Assembly: GCA_903860975.1 (NCBI GenBank)
Contig: CAIOSI010000002.1
Location: 1 to 64,000 of the forward strand
Reading direction: 5' to 3'
Length of the DNA: 64,000 bases
Origin: an uncultured Alphaproteobacteria bacterium
Lineage (GTDB): Bacteria; Pseudomonadota; Alphaproteobacteria; Caulobacterales; Caulobacteraceae
Position 1 is the first letter of the stretch, and each line of letters opens with the position of its first letter. Shown here piece by piece: positions 37,224 through 45,527 of the stretch. The notes under the pieces are model-generated. The model was not told the DNA's origin and made no database searches. It worked only from the letters and a program-made list of their open reading frames with translations. The translations under genes and the position numbers were made by a program.

Positions 37224-38294
37224 ATGAGAGATTTCAAGGGTATGAAGCGTCAACGTGGTCGCAATCGCGGCGGCGGAAGCAGCAGCGGCGGCGGCGGTGG
37301 CAAACCCCAGGCCCAGAACGCCAACCGTGCGTTCGATTCAAACGGCCCCGAAGGGTCGAAGGTTCGCGGCAACGCCCAGCACGTATTCGAGAAATATCAG
37401 CAACTCGCCCGCGACGCTTCGGCTGCTGGCGACCGGGTCCTCGGCGAGAACTATCTTCAGCACGCCGAGCACTACTTCCGCCTGCTTCGAGCGATGCAAC
37501 CCACGCGTCCGGCGAGCGAAATCCTTGGCCGCGACCACTTCTCATCCGGCTTCGACATCGATTTTGAAGACGAAAGCGCTCAGGCCCAATCGGAAGCTGC
37601 AGACGCCGCTTCGGCTGAAGCCGGAGACACGCCGGAAACCTGGCAGGTGCGCGAAAATGGCGGCAGCGAGCGTCCTCGCGACGAAAACCGCCCCCAACAG
37701 CGCGATGATCGCCCCAGAGAGGGTGGACAGCGAGAGGGGCAGCGCGACGACCGGCCGCGCTACGAGAATCGAGATCGCAACGATAACAATGGCGGCCAAG
37801 GCCGCCGCGATCGCCCGTGGCGAGACGATCGGCCGAGAGACGACCGACCTAGGGATGAGCGTCCCAGAGATGAGCGCCCCAGAGATGGGCAACGCGATGA
37901 GCGGCCACGGGATGATCGGCCGCGTGAAGAGCGTCCGCGGGACGATCGGCCAAGAGACGAGCGTCCGCGCTATGACGAGCGTCCGCGGGATGATCGTCCG
38001 CCACGAGAGGAACGGCCGCGCTTCGAGCGCAATCGCGACGAGCGTCCAGATCGCGACGCCAGCCGCGACCCTCTGGCCATCGTTGAGCCGCAGGCCCAGG
38101 CGTCGCTTGTGCCACCCGCCCCGGAACGCAAGACCCGTGTCCTGCGCGACAGTGATGGCGGCGAAAGCCATGCACCGGCTTTCCTCCAAACCCCGGCTCC
38201 ACGCGCCGAGAGCAGCGAGGAGGTGCCTAAGCCCCGCCGCCGCCGCTCACCCCGCGCCACCGGCCCCGCCACCGGCGAGACGGAAGAAGCCTAG
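37224..38294 (+). CDS. DUF4167 protein with long Arg/Asp-rich tail
   Basis: 356 residues. The conserved N-terminal part (about 1-120) contains MKRQRGRNRGGG and VFEKYQQLARDASAAGDRV, then ENYLQHAEHYFRLLRAMQP, typical of alphaproteobacterial DUF4167 proteins. Residues about 150-280 are an acidic-basic repeat of RPRDDRPRDERPRD units, likely disordered and possibly RNA-binding. Function unknown. Located after prmC as in related genomes. Confidence 0.92.
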   Translation: MRDFKGMKRQRGRNRGGGSSSGGGGGKPQAQNANRAFDSNGPEGSKVRGNAQHVFEKYQQLARDASAAGDRVLGENYLQHAEHYFRLLRAMQPTRPASEILGRDHFSSGFDIDFEDESAQAQSEAADAASAEAGDTPETWQVRENGGSERPRDENRPQQRDDRPREGGQREGQRDDRPRYENRDRNDNNGGQGRRDRPWRDDRPRDDRPRDERPRDERPRDGQRDERPRDDRPREERPRDDRPRDERPRYDERPRDDRPPREERPRFERNRDERPDRDASRDPLAIVEPQAQASLVPPAPERKTRVLRDSDGGESHAPAFLQTPAPRAESSEEVPKPRRRRSPRATGPATGETEEA

Positions 38295-38334
38295 GCGGTT
38301 GCAGCTGATGGCTCGGGGGAGTTAGCTCTCGGAG

Positions 38335-38820
38335 ATGCATTCTGCGGACTGTCAGCACGATGACGGCGCCCACCCGGGTCTGACGGGTCATGCGCTTGGC
38401 CTGGCGATTAGCGCCGCGGAACATCGTTGCATCGGTATTCAGGAGCGTCTCACCGCGCCGCGGCGGCGTGTATTGGAGCTGCTGCTGGAGGGCAACGGCC
38501 CCTTGAAGGCCTATGATCTGATCGCGGCATTCGGCGAAAACGGTGAGCCTGCCAAGCCGCCGACCGTCTATCGTGCTTTGGAATTCCTTGAGCGGCTGGG
38601 CTTCGCCCATCGGATCGAAAGCCTGAACGCTTACGTCCCCTGTCGGCTTGACGGGGCAAGCCACTCAGCCGCGTTCTTGATCTGCGACTGCTGCGGCGCA
38701 GCTGAGGAGTTCGAGCCTGACTTCGCGCCCGGGCGTGCCGCTGCAGCGACCAAAGGCTACGCCGTCACCTCGGTAACCCTTGAGGCCCGCGGCCTTTGCC
38801 CGGCGTGCCAGGCCAAATGA
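38335..38820 (+). CDS. zur: Fur-family transcriptional regulator, Zur-like
   Basis: 161 residues. Winged-helix region LTAPRRRVLELLLEGNGPL, then KPPTVYRALEFLERLGFAHRI and two zinc-binding CxxC pairs: CDCCG and CPACQ. A His/Cys-rich N-terminus (HSADCQHDDGAH) adds possible metal ligands. The pattern fits Zur better than Fur. It would repress zinc-uptake genes when zinc is plentiful; none is next to it. Confidence 0.85.
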   Translation: MHSADCQHDDGAHPGLTGHALGLAISAAEHRCIGIQERLTAPRRRVLELLLEGNGPLKAYDLIAAFGENGEPAKPPTVYRALEFLERLGFAHRIESLNAYVPCRLDGASHSAAFLICDCCGAAEEFEPDFAPGRAAAATKGYAVTSVTLEARGLCPACQAK

Positions 38821-38897
38821 GACGCGGCTTTCCCAAAGCCCCTTCTGCTACGCGATGGGCCCCAAGTGGCCGGCGGGCTATATCTGAGGGCGGCTAA

Positions 38898-39704
38898 CTA
38901 CCAAAACATCCCCCGAACGACCTGCAGGATGCGGCCCGAATAACGATCAATCAGGAGCGCGTCTGCGCCCACCCTCACCCATTCAGCTCCCGGCGGAGGA
39001 TAGGGCAAGCCGAAGTCGAGGAAATCGTCGAGCCAATAATTCTGGACGTACCAGGCGGGCGGCAAGATGTCTCCGAACGCCCAGGACCGCACGTAGTAGC
39101 CGTAAGGCTGGCGATAGGCCCCAGCATGAAAGCGGTCGTGGCTCCAGTAGACTGCGGGTCCGCGCCCGGGCTGCCAGCGCGCTGACCCGCCCGGCCCGCC
39201 GCCCCAAGGATTATTGCGCATCGCGACACCCGGTTGAGCTTGTTGGCTGTGGGTCTCGAAGTTGCGGGCGCCACCAGGCCCAAGGGCCCCAGACGGGACA
39301 CCTTCGCGAGGCCCGCGCTCAGGCTCGAAATCGCGACCCCCGCCTGATCCGGACGTTCTGCGGTCATATTGGCGCTGACCGCCCTCGCCAAGTCCTGGGC
39401 CACGATCGAAAGACTGCGGACCAGATGCACCATTCATCGAGCCCCTTACCCCGTGACCCTGAAACGGATAACCCGGCCCCGAAGGGCCCTGGCGTGGGTA
39501 TGTCGGGCCGGGGGCGACTTCACTTCGCACGCTCTGGGAACCTACGGGTCCACGCGATTGCGACCCTTCAGGCGGCGCGCCAGGCGCAAGGCCGTGGGTG
39601 CTCTGAATATGGGCGCCATCGTGATCGTGGTCCTGCGCCAAAGCAGACGCGCTCGTGCCGGCGACGATGAGGAACACCAAACCCGCTGAAATCCTGCGAT
39701 TCAT
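38898..39704 (-). CDS. RcnB-like periplasmic protein
   Basis: 268 residues. Signal peptide (1-23, ending ALAQ), a His/Gly/Pro-rich disordered region with DHDHDGAH, then a C-terminal RcnB-like domain: RPYGYYV-like RQPYGYYVRSWAFG, WYVQNYWLDDFLDFGLPYPPPG and the ending DRYSGRILQVVRGMFW. RcnB proteins act in nickel/cobalt homeostasis in the periplasm; here metal binding is only inferred. Confidence 0.82.
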   Translation of the reverse strand: MNRRISAGLVFLIVAGTSASALAQDHDHDGAHIQSTHGLAPGAPPEGSQSRGPVGSQSVRSEVAPGPTYPRQGPSGPGYPFQGHGVRGSMNGASGPQSFDRGPGLGEGGQRQYDRRTSGSGGGRDFEPERGPREGVPSGALGPGGARNFETHSQQAQPGVAMRNNPWGGGPGGSARWQPGRGPAVYWSHDRFHAGAYRQPYGYYVRSWAFGDILPPAWYVQNYWLDDFLDFGLPYPPPGAEWVRVGADALLIDRYSGRILQVVRGMFW

Positions 39705-39830
39705 GATCTCACTCCAAAGGCGCGATGGCCTGAACGTTTACGTCTGTCGTACGCCTACTATTGCCCCGAACCCTGAACCGCGCTTGAACGGCTCAATGCA
39801 TGTTTGGGTCATCAACGAGGACGCGCGAAC

Positions 39831-40373
39831 TTGACGGCGCACCCCAACGATATTGTCAGCTTCTGGCTGCAGGCAGGGCCGGCGAAGTGGTTCAAGACGG
39901 TCGTCGCCTTCGACGAAGCCATTCGCCTGAAGTTCGAACCCGTGCATCACGCCGCCGCGCGTGGCCAATATGACGCCTGGATGGACAGCCCCGATGGTGC
40001 GCTGGCCCTCTTGATCCTCCTCGATCAATTTCCGCGTAACCTCTATCGTAATTCAGCTCACGCGTTCGCTACCGATCCCAAGGCCCGCTCCATCGCCCTC
40101 GGCGCCATCGAAAGAGGCTTCGACACGAACGTGGAGCCAAGCTTGCGCAACTTCTTCTACCTGCCCTTCATGCACTCCGAAGACCTGACCGACCAGGATT
40201 ACGGCCTGGCGCTCAACACCGAGGCCGGCGATGAGGACAACATCAAGTGGGCAGCCCTCCACCGCGATATCATCGTGCGCTTCGGCCGCTTCCCACACCG
40301 CAACAAGGCGTTCGGTCGCGTGACGACGCCAAAGGAGCAGGCGTTTCTAGACGCAGGCGGCTTTGCAGGTTGA
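39831..40373 (+). CDS. DUF924-family protein
   Basis: 180 residues from TTG 39831 with GAGGA about nine bases upstream (TTG 39804 is an alternative). The DUF924 signature [11 protein letters not shown] is present, with [11 protein letters not shown] and [15 protein letters not shown]. These are all-helical, TPR-like cytoplasmic proteins of unknown function. It ends 73 bases before the chosen thyA start. Confidence 0.88.
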   Translation: MTAHPNDIVSFWLQAGPAKWFKTVVAFDEAIRLKFEPVHHAAARGQYDAWMDSPDGALALLILLDQFPRNLYRNSAHAFATDPKARSIALGAIERGFDTNVEPSLRNFFYLPFMHSEDLTDQDYGLALNTEAGDEDNIKWAALHRDIIVRFGRFPHRNKAFGRVTTPKEQAFLDAGGFAG

Positions 40374-40446
40374 GCTGTGGATGACCGCTGGAAGTGATTC
40401 GTTTGGTCTGTCGCCGAATCACAAGTTGCGCGACCCTGTGGCTTCG

Positions 40447-41292
40447 ATGAACGACCTCGCCGCCCTCCAGCCGATCTGCAAGGTTGTCCCGGATCACCCG
40501 GAGCGCCAGTACCTTGACCTTTTGGCTGACATCCTGGCCAACGGCGTGCAACGCGCCGACCGTACAGGCACCGGTACGCTGGGTGTCTTTGGGCGCCAGA
40601 TGCGCTTCGACTTGGCCAAGGGCTTCCCGCTCCTGACCACCAAGAAGCTGCACAGGAAGTCCATCATCCTTGAGCTGCTCTGGTTCCTTCGTGGAGATAC
40701 GAATGTGCGCTGGTTGCAGGAACGGGGCGTCAGCATCTGGAATGAATGGGCAGACGCGGACGGCGAACTTGGCCCCGTCTACGGCAAGCAGTGGCGGTCC
40801 TGGACGGCTCCAGATGGTCGGGTGATCGATCAGATCAGCGCCTTGGTTGACGGTCTGAAGACCAATCCCAACAGCCGCCGCCACATCGTTTCTGCGTGGA
40901 ACCCGGCCGACGTGGAGGACATGGCTCTTCCACCCTGTCACTGCCTGTTCCAGTTCTTCGTGGCCGATGGCAAGCTCAGTTGTCAGCTCTATCAGCGCTC
41001 GGCTGACGTCTTTTTAGGGGTGCCCTTCAACATCGCCTCTTACGCGCTTCTGACGATGATGGTGGCGAAGGTGACCGGCCTTGAGCCTGGCGAATTTGTT
41101 CACACGCTTGGCGATGCTCACCTCTACCTCAACCACCTCGACCAGGCCCGCGAGCAACTCTCCCGCGAACCGTTGCCGCTTGCCCAAATGAAGATTGCAC
41201 CGCGCGAGGATCTCTTCACCTTCGAGCTCGACGATTTCACCCTCCAAGGCTACCGCGCGCACCCAAGCATTTCAGCGCCGATCGCTGTGTAA
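40447..41292 (+). CDS. thyA: Thymidylate synthase ThyA
   Basis: 281 residues from ATG 40447; ATG 40381 is possible but adds residues outside the family. Conserved stretches: NRTGTGT-like [24 protein letters not shown], catalytic Cys in [31 protein letters not shown]. It methylates dUMP with methylene-THF and pairs functionally with the folA gene that follows. Confidence 0.96.
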   Translation: MNDLAALQPICKVVPDHPERQYLDLLADILANGVQRADRTGTGTLGVFGRQMRFDLAKGFPLLTTKKLHRKSIILELLWFLRGDTNVRWLQERGVSIWNEWADADGELGPVYGKQWRSWTAPDGRVIDQISALVDGLKTNPNSRRHIVSAWNPADVEDMALPPCHCLFQFFVADGKLSCQLYQRSADVFLGVPFNIASYALLTMMVAKVTGLEPGEFVHTLGDAHLYLNHLDQAREQLSREPLPLAQMKIAPREDLFTFELDDFTLQGYRAHPSISAPIAV

Positions 41293-41420
41293 TGGAAAAA
41301 CCCTTGGCGTTTGGCCAGAGTTCGGACGCCGTGACGACGGGTCCCTGCTGAAGCGACACGAAGGGCTAGGCGAGCTGCCCCGGGCGAATCTGAAGCGCTC
41401 AGGACGTCGTTTGCGCAACT

Positions 41421-41552
41421 GTGGTGGCGCCTGCCAGGACCGAAGTCGCCGCCGACGTCGTGGCCAGTGCCTTCTTTCACGCCGCCGCTCAGGATTGGTC
41501 CAAAAGGCGCGGCCCGCCCGAACGGCTCGTCTGGTTCGAGACGGCTGCGTAG
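41421..41552 (+). CDS. Possible 43-residue protein between thyA and folA
   Basis: GTG 41421 opens a frame to TAG 41552 reading VVAPARTEVAADVVASAFFH and then AAAQDWSKRRGPPERLVWFE. Nearly all third codon positions are G or C, as in real genes here. There is no clear ribosome site and I recognise no family. The surrounding gap 41293-41598 holds nothing else. Confidence 0.3.
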   Translation: MVAPARTEVAADVVASAFFHAAAQDWSKRRGPPERLVWFETAA

Positions 41553-41598
41553 CGCAGAAGGTTAGAGCCAGAGCCGCGCGCTCTGCTAGGAGACATCC

Positions 41599-42117
41599 AT
41601 GTACTCCATAACTTTGACCGCCGGCCCGATTGCGCGGGCCCGTAATGGCGTGATTGGCAAGGACGGCGGGTTGCCGTGGCGTCTGAAGACTGACCTTGCC
41701 AATTTCCGAGCCGTAACCATGGGCAAGCCCGTGATCATGGGCCGCAAGACCTGGGATAGCCTGCCAAAGAAGCCGCTGGTGGGGCGCACGAACATCGTAC
41801 TTTCCCGCGACGGATCCTTCGAACCCAAGGGGGCCGTGGTCTGCGAGGAATTCACTGAGGCTGTCGCCATTGGACGCGAACAAGCGGCCGAAGACGGCGC
41901 ACGTGAAGTCTGTGTCATCGGCGGCGCATCGCTATTCGAGCTGGCATTGGCCAAGGCAGGACGAATCTACCTGACCGATATCAACGCTGAGATCGAAGGC
42001 GACACTCAGCTTTGTCCCATCGACGAGACTCGTTGGACCGAGGTCAGCGCCAAAGCCTATCCGGCCAGCGAGGACGACGAATATCCCTTCACCATCCGGA
42101 TTTTGGAGCGCCGCTGA
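41599..42117 (+). CDS. folA: Dihydrofolate reductase
   Basis: 172 residues. DHFR marks: RARNGVIGKDGGLPWRLKTDL with the substrate acid, VIMGRKTWDSLPKKPLVGR and VIGGASLFELAL. It regenerates tetrahydrofolate spent by ThyA. AGGAG lies upstream of the ATG. A palindrome at about 42124-42140 follows the stop. Confidence 0.95.
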   Translation: MYSITLTAGPIARARNGVIGKDGGLPWRLKTDLANFRAVTMGKPVIMGRKTWDSLPKKPLVGRTNIVLSRDGSFEPKGAVVCEEFTEAVAIGREQAAEDGAREVCVIGGASLFELALAKAGRIYLTDINAEIEGDTQLCPIDETRWTEVSAKAYPASEDDEYPFTIRILERR

Positions 42118-42316
42118 GGCGTCTGGCAGCTAGAGCTGCCTAGCGGATGCAAAACTGCGTTATACCCTCTATGATTACGTTAAGACCAGCCGATTAATTG
42201 ACCGCAGTCTGCGGTGAACCCAGAGCTCGCCGAACCGCTTCCCCTGCGGGCCATTTGGCGCAAAGATTGTAGTCTGGCAGCCCTTATGGCGGGCGCCATT
42301 GTATAGGAGTTGGGCC

Positions 42317-43594
42317 ATGGATGACGGTTCGATTGATGTGAAGCGCGCGGCCCGCGAGGCGGTCTATGCGATGGACCTGAAGGACATCAATCCGGTCGAC
42401 CCGGAGCCCTTCCGCACCGATACTTGGGCACCCTACTTCGAACGGCTACGCGCCGAAGATCCGGTCCACTGGGCTGTGTCCGATGAACCCGATGTTGGGG
42501 GTTATTGGTCGGTGACCAAATGGAACGACATCATGGCCGTGGACACCAACCACGAGGTCTTCTCGTCAGAGCCCACCATCGTCCTTCCCGATCCTGCGGA
42601 AGATTTCACCCTTCCGATGTTCATCGCCATGGACTCGCCCAAGCACGACGTACAGCGCAAGACGGTGAGCCCCATCGTTGCCGGACCAAATCTGGCCAAG
42701 CTGGAACCGATCATCCGGGAGCGGGCTGGAGCGATTCTCGACGCATGCCCGATCGGCGAACAGTTCGATTGGGTGGATAAGGTCTCGATCGAACTGACCA
42801 CCATGACACTTGCGACCCTGTTCGATTTTCCCTGGGAGGACCGTCGCAAGCTCACGCGCTGGTCGGATGTCGCCACCGCCGCGCCGGACTCCGGCATCTT
42901 CAGCTCCAACGATCCGGAGATCGCCGAAAACGAGCGGCGCGCAGAGCTTTTCGAGTGCGTCGATTATTTCATGCGTCTTTGGAACGAGCGCGTGAACGCC
43001 CCGCCTCAGCCCGACTTGATCTCCATGCTCTGTCATGGCGAGGCCACGCGGGACATGGACCGTATGGAATACCTCGGAAACCTGATCCTGCTGATCGTCG
43101 GCGGCAACGACACCACGCGCAATACGATTACCGGCTCGATCCTGGCGCTGCACCAGAATCCCGATCAGGACCGCAAGCTACGCGCTAACCCAGAGCTAAT
43201 TCCTTCGATGGTCTCCGAGACCATCCGCTGGCAGACGCCTTTGGCCTATATGCGCCGCCGCGCTACGCGTGACTTTGAACTGGGCGGCAAAACCATTAAG
43301 GAAGGCGATAAGATCGCCATGTGGTACGTCTCAGGAAATCGGGACGAAGAGGTCATCGACCGGCCCAACGACTATATCATCGATCGAGATCGGGTGCGCC
43401 AACACCTATCCTTCGGCTTCGGTATCCACCGCTGCGTGGGCAATCGCCTGGCCGAACTCCAGCTTAAGATCATCTGGGAAGAGATTCTGAAGCGCTTCCC
43501 CAAGATCGAAGTCGTTGGCGCACCGCGCCACGCCTATTCGTCTTTCGTAAAAGGCTATGAGAGCCTGCCGGTGATCATCCCGACCAAGCTATAG
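42317..43594 (+). CDS. Cytochrome P450, CYP153-like alkane/fatty-acid terminal hydroxylase
   Basis: 425 residues from ATG 42317 with GGAG upstream. Heme loop SFGFGIHRCVGNRLAE (Cys373), I-helix GGNDTTRN, and ExxR in SETIRWQTPL. The stretches FIAMDSPKHDVQRKTVSPIVA and LATLFDFPWEDRRKLTRWSDV are close to CYP153A enzymes, which omega-hydroxylate medium-chain alkanes and acids. No ferredoxin or ferredoxin reductase is adjacent, so redox partners must be elsewhere. A strong terminator lies 350 bases downstream. Confidence 0.93.
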   Translation: MDDGSIDVKRAAREAVYAMDLKDINPVDPEPFRTDTWAPYFERLRAEDPVHWAVSDEPDVGGYWSVTKWNDIMAVDTNHEVFSSEPTIVLPDPAEDFTLPMFIAMDSPKHDVQRKTVSPIVAGPNLAKLEPIIRERAGAILDACPIGEQFDWVDKVSIELTTMTLATLFDFPWEDRRKLTRWSDVATAAPDSGIFSSNDPEIAENERRAELFECVDYFMRLWNERVNAPPQPDLISMLCHGEATRDMDRMEYLGNLILLIVGGNDTTRNTITGSILALHQNPDQDRKLRANPELIPSMVSETIRWQTPLAYMRRRATRDFELGGKTIKEGDKIAMWYVSGNRDEEVIDRPNDYIIDRDRVRQHLSFGFGIHRCVGNRLAELQLKIIWEEILKRFPKIEVVGAPRHAYSSFVKGYESLPVIIPTKL

Positions 43595-43943
43595 CGAACC
43601 AAGCCCTTGGGTCGACGTCCTGTCTGAGCAGCCCCGCCGTTTTGGCGTGGCGCTCGCGGGCTCTTAAGCCCTTTGATTCTCTCGGCGTTGGTGCCTAGAC
43701 CTTGGGCTCCCTGCTGGGCGGCGACGATCTCGCATACCCGATAGGGGCCGCCACCCTTACGCCTGTGGCCAACGCGCCTTGATGCGGCAGGCCTTCAGCA
43801 TCACCCCCGCGGTCGTTGGAAACTTGATTTTCACCGAATCCCTTGGGCCTTCATGCTCCCGGGCTTCAGCAGCCTCAGCGCAAGGCTCGGCGTTCGCGGC
43901 GGACTGACCACCGAGGCTCAAGCCATCGCGCCAACTTTCACTG
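43595..43943. other. Gene-free stretch between P450 and terminator
   Basis: 349 bases. No convincing frame or remnant is seen; GC content resembles coding regions. Confidence 0.5.
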
Positions 43944-43976
43944 AAAAGCCCCGGCCAAACGACCGGGGCTTTTTCG
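43944..43976. terminator. Strong bidirectional terminator
   Basis: An 11-bp perfect stem (43945-43955 with 43964-43974) with an A-run on the left and T-run on the right. It lies between the P450 side and the convergent ABM gene. Confidence 0.9.
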
Positions 43977-43998
43977 TGGTGTTCGTCTTTGGACGCGC

Positions 43999-44292
43999 CT
44001 AGCCGACGCCGTCGAGGTATTCGATCTCAGGTCGGCCGCCGAGCACTGCGCCGAACTTCGGCCCGGCTGCTTTGAAGTAGTCGGTGCCGCCGTGATGGGT
44101 CAACGCGTCCTGGTCCTTGTAGATTTCCAGCACCTTGTAGGTGGTCGGCTCGGTGCGGCTCTTGGTCAACTGATAGGCGAGATTGCCCGGTTCATTGGCA
44201 CGAACCTGCTTGGCGAGTTCGCCGAAGAAGGCCTCGAACTCGTCGGTCTTGCCTTCCTGGATCTTCAAGGTCGCGATGACGCCGATACTCAT
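43999..44292 (-). CDS. Antibiotic biosynthesis monooxygenase (ABM) domain protein
   Basis: 97 residues from ATG 44292 preceded by GGAGG; longer upstream frames lack one. The ABM dimeric ferredoxin-like fold is seen in VIATLKIQEGKTDEFEAFF and AYQLTKSRTEPTTYKVLEIYKD, with HHGGTDYFK. Such small proteins are quinol or small-molecule monooxygenases such as YgiN. Role not specific. Confidence 0.9.
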   Translation of the reverse strand: MSIGVIATLKIQEGKTDEFEAFFGELAKQVRANEPGNLAYQLTKSRTEPTTYKVLEIYKDQDALTHHGGTDYFKAAGPKFGAVLGGRPEIEYLDGVG

Positions 44293-44386
44293 TCCATCCT
44301 CCGAACGGTTGTTTGAATTTGACGGTAGGACGCGCCGAAGTGCGGAGCAAGGCTCACTCAACGTCACGCAATTTGAATGGAATGGG

Positions 44387-44671
44387 TTAGCGATTATCGT
44401 TCCAGCCGTAGGCGACCCAATGGTGGCCGCCCAGGTGCCGAGCTTCGATAACCCCGTCGGCGCGAGCCGTTGCGGTGCGGCGTGCTCGAAGGGCCAGTCC
44501 TGCAAAGCCTAGGAGCGCAGAGGCCATCACGGCGATAACCGCAAGGACAGCGCCGACGACAACGGCGAGCACGGCACCAACAACAACAGCGGCAGCCGTG
44601 GCCAATAGGCCCACCAGCACAGCTAGGCTGCGCAGCGCGGATCCGTGGCGGGCGGCGAAGTCTTTCACCAT
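44387..44671 (-). CDS. Small two-helix membrane protein with conserved-looking tail
   Basis: 94 residues. Residues about 15-60 are two hydrophobic helices rich in Val/Ala; the C-terminus GVIEARHLGGHHWVAYGWN is soluble and unlike random sequence. I know of no function. It sits between the ABM gene and the J-domain gene, both on the same strand. Confidence 0.6.
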   Translation of the reverse strand: MVKDFAARHGSALRSLAVLVGLLATAAAVVVGAVLAVVVGAVLAVIAVMASALLGFAGLALRARRTATARADGVIEARHLGGHHWVAYGWNDNR

Positions 44672-44772
44672 GGCGTCCTCACGCGCTCAAAAGCTGAGCG
44701 CCAAACGAATATGTCGTCCCAAGGGTTCCCGGCGTCAACCGCGTACAACCGGAAAGGGACGTGTCCGGTCAA

Positions 44773-45468
44773 TTATGCCGCGCCCTGCAGAGCCAGTGCC
44801 CGCCGTTCGCGCATTGCAGCGTCGAACGCAGCATTGATCGCGGCGGCCTTGGATTCGGCGACTTCGATGAACTCGCTCGGCAGGCCGCGACTGCGAGCCC
44901 GATCAGGGTGAGCTTCGGAAAGCATCGCCCGCCAAGACGCGCGCAGCTCGGCATCCGTGGCGTCGTGTCTTACGCCCAACACCGCATAAGGGTCGCCGGC
45001 CTCCGGTCCAAGGTGTGTCGCCTTCAGGCGGCGGAACACCAGGGGGCTCTGAGCGAAGAGCTCCGAGACCCGCTCAAGGTAGGCCAGCTCATCGGAGGTC
45101 ACCACGCCGTCAGCCGTAGCCAAATAGAAAAGGCCGTCCAGCACATCTTCAAGCAGCTGAGGGCACGCCCGGTAGCGCTTCTGCAGACGTCGGGCATAGC
45201 TCTCGAAGCCGCGCGTCGTCTGGCGCGCCAACTGGTAGAGCCTGCGCACATTGCCCGCACTGGCCTCATCGGCTTGGAAGACTTCGGAGAACGCCTGCCA
45301 CTCGCTGGCCCGAGCTTCTCCGTCGGCCTTAGCGAGCTTTGCCCCCAACGCGGTTACGGCCGTCGAGAACGCGGGGTCCTCGCCGGGGAGGCCCGGAGGG
45401 CAGACATCGCACTCGGCCTCATCGAGGTTGCGAGCGGCCAGTCCGGCTATCTTGCGCCAAAAACTCAT
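44773..45468 (-). CDS. DjlA-like co-chaperone (TerB-type domain plus J domain)
   Basis: 231 residues. The N-terminal half has a TerB/DjlA-like helical domain (FSTAVTALGAKLAKADG; LFYLATADGVVTSDELAYL); the C-terminus is a J domain with DPYAVLGVRHDATDAELRASWR and the HPD triad in EAHPDRA. It would stimulate DnaK. Divergent from the large hydantoinase-like gene, 59 bases apart. Confidence 0.9.
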   Translation of the reverse strand: MSFWRKIAGLAARNLDEAECDVCPPGLPGEDPAFSTAVTALGAKLAKADGEARASEWQAFSEVFQADEASAGNVRRLYQLARQTTRGFESYARRLQKRYRACPQLLEDVLDGLFYLATADGVVTSDELAYLERVSELFAQSPLVFRRLKATHLGPEAGDPYAVLGVRHDATDAELRASWRAMLSEAHPDRARSRGLPSEFIEVAESKAAAINAAFDAAMRERRALALQGAA

Positions 45469-45527
45469 TGGGATAAGCAGCCATACGATCGTGAGCGACC
45501 GAAGACAATCACAGGGAAAGTTAAGTT

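Noticed and set aside
43595..43998. Small frame starting near 43853
   Set aside because: It reads through a strong terminator and resembles no protein.
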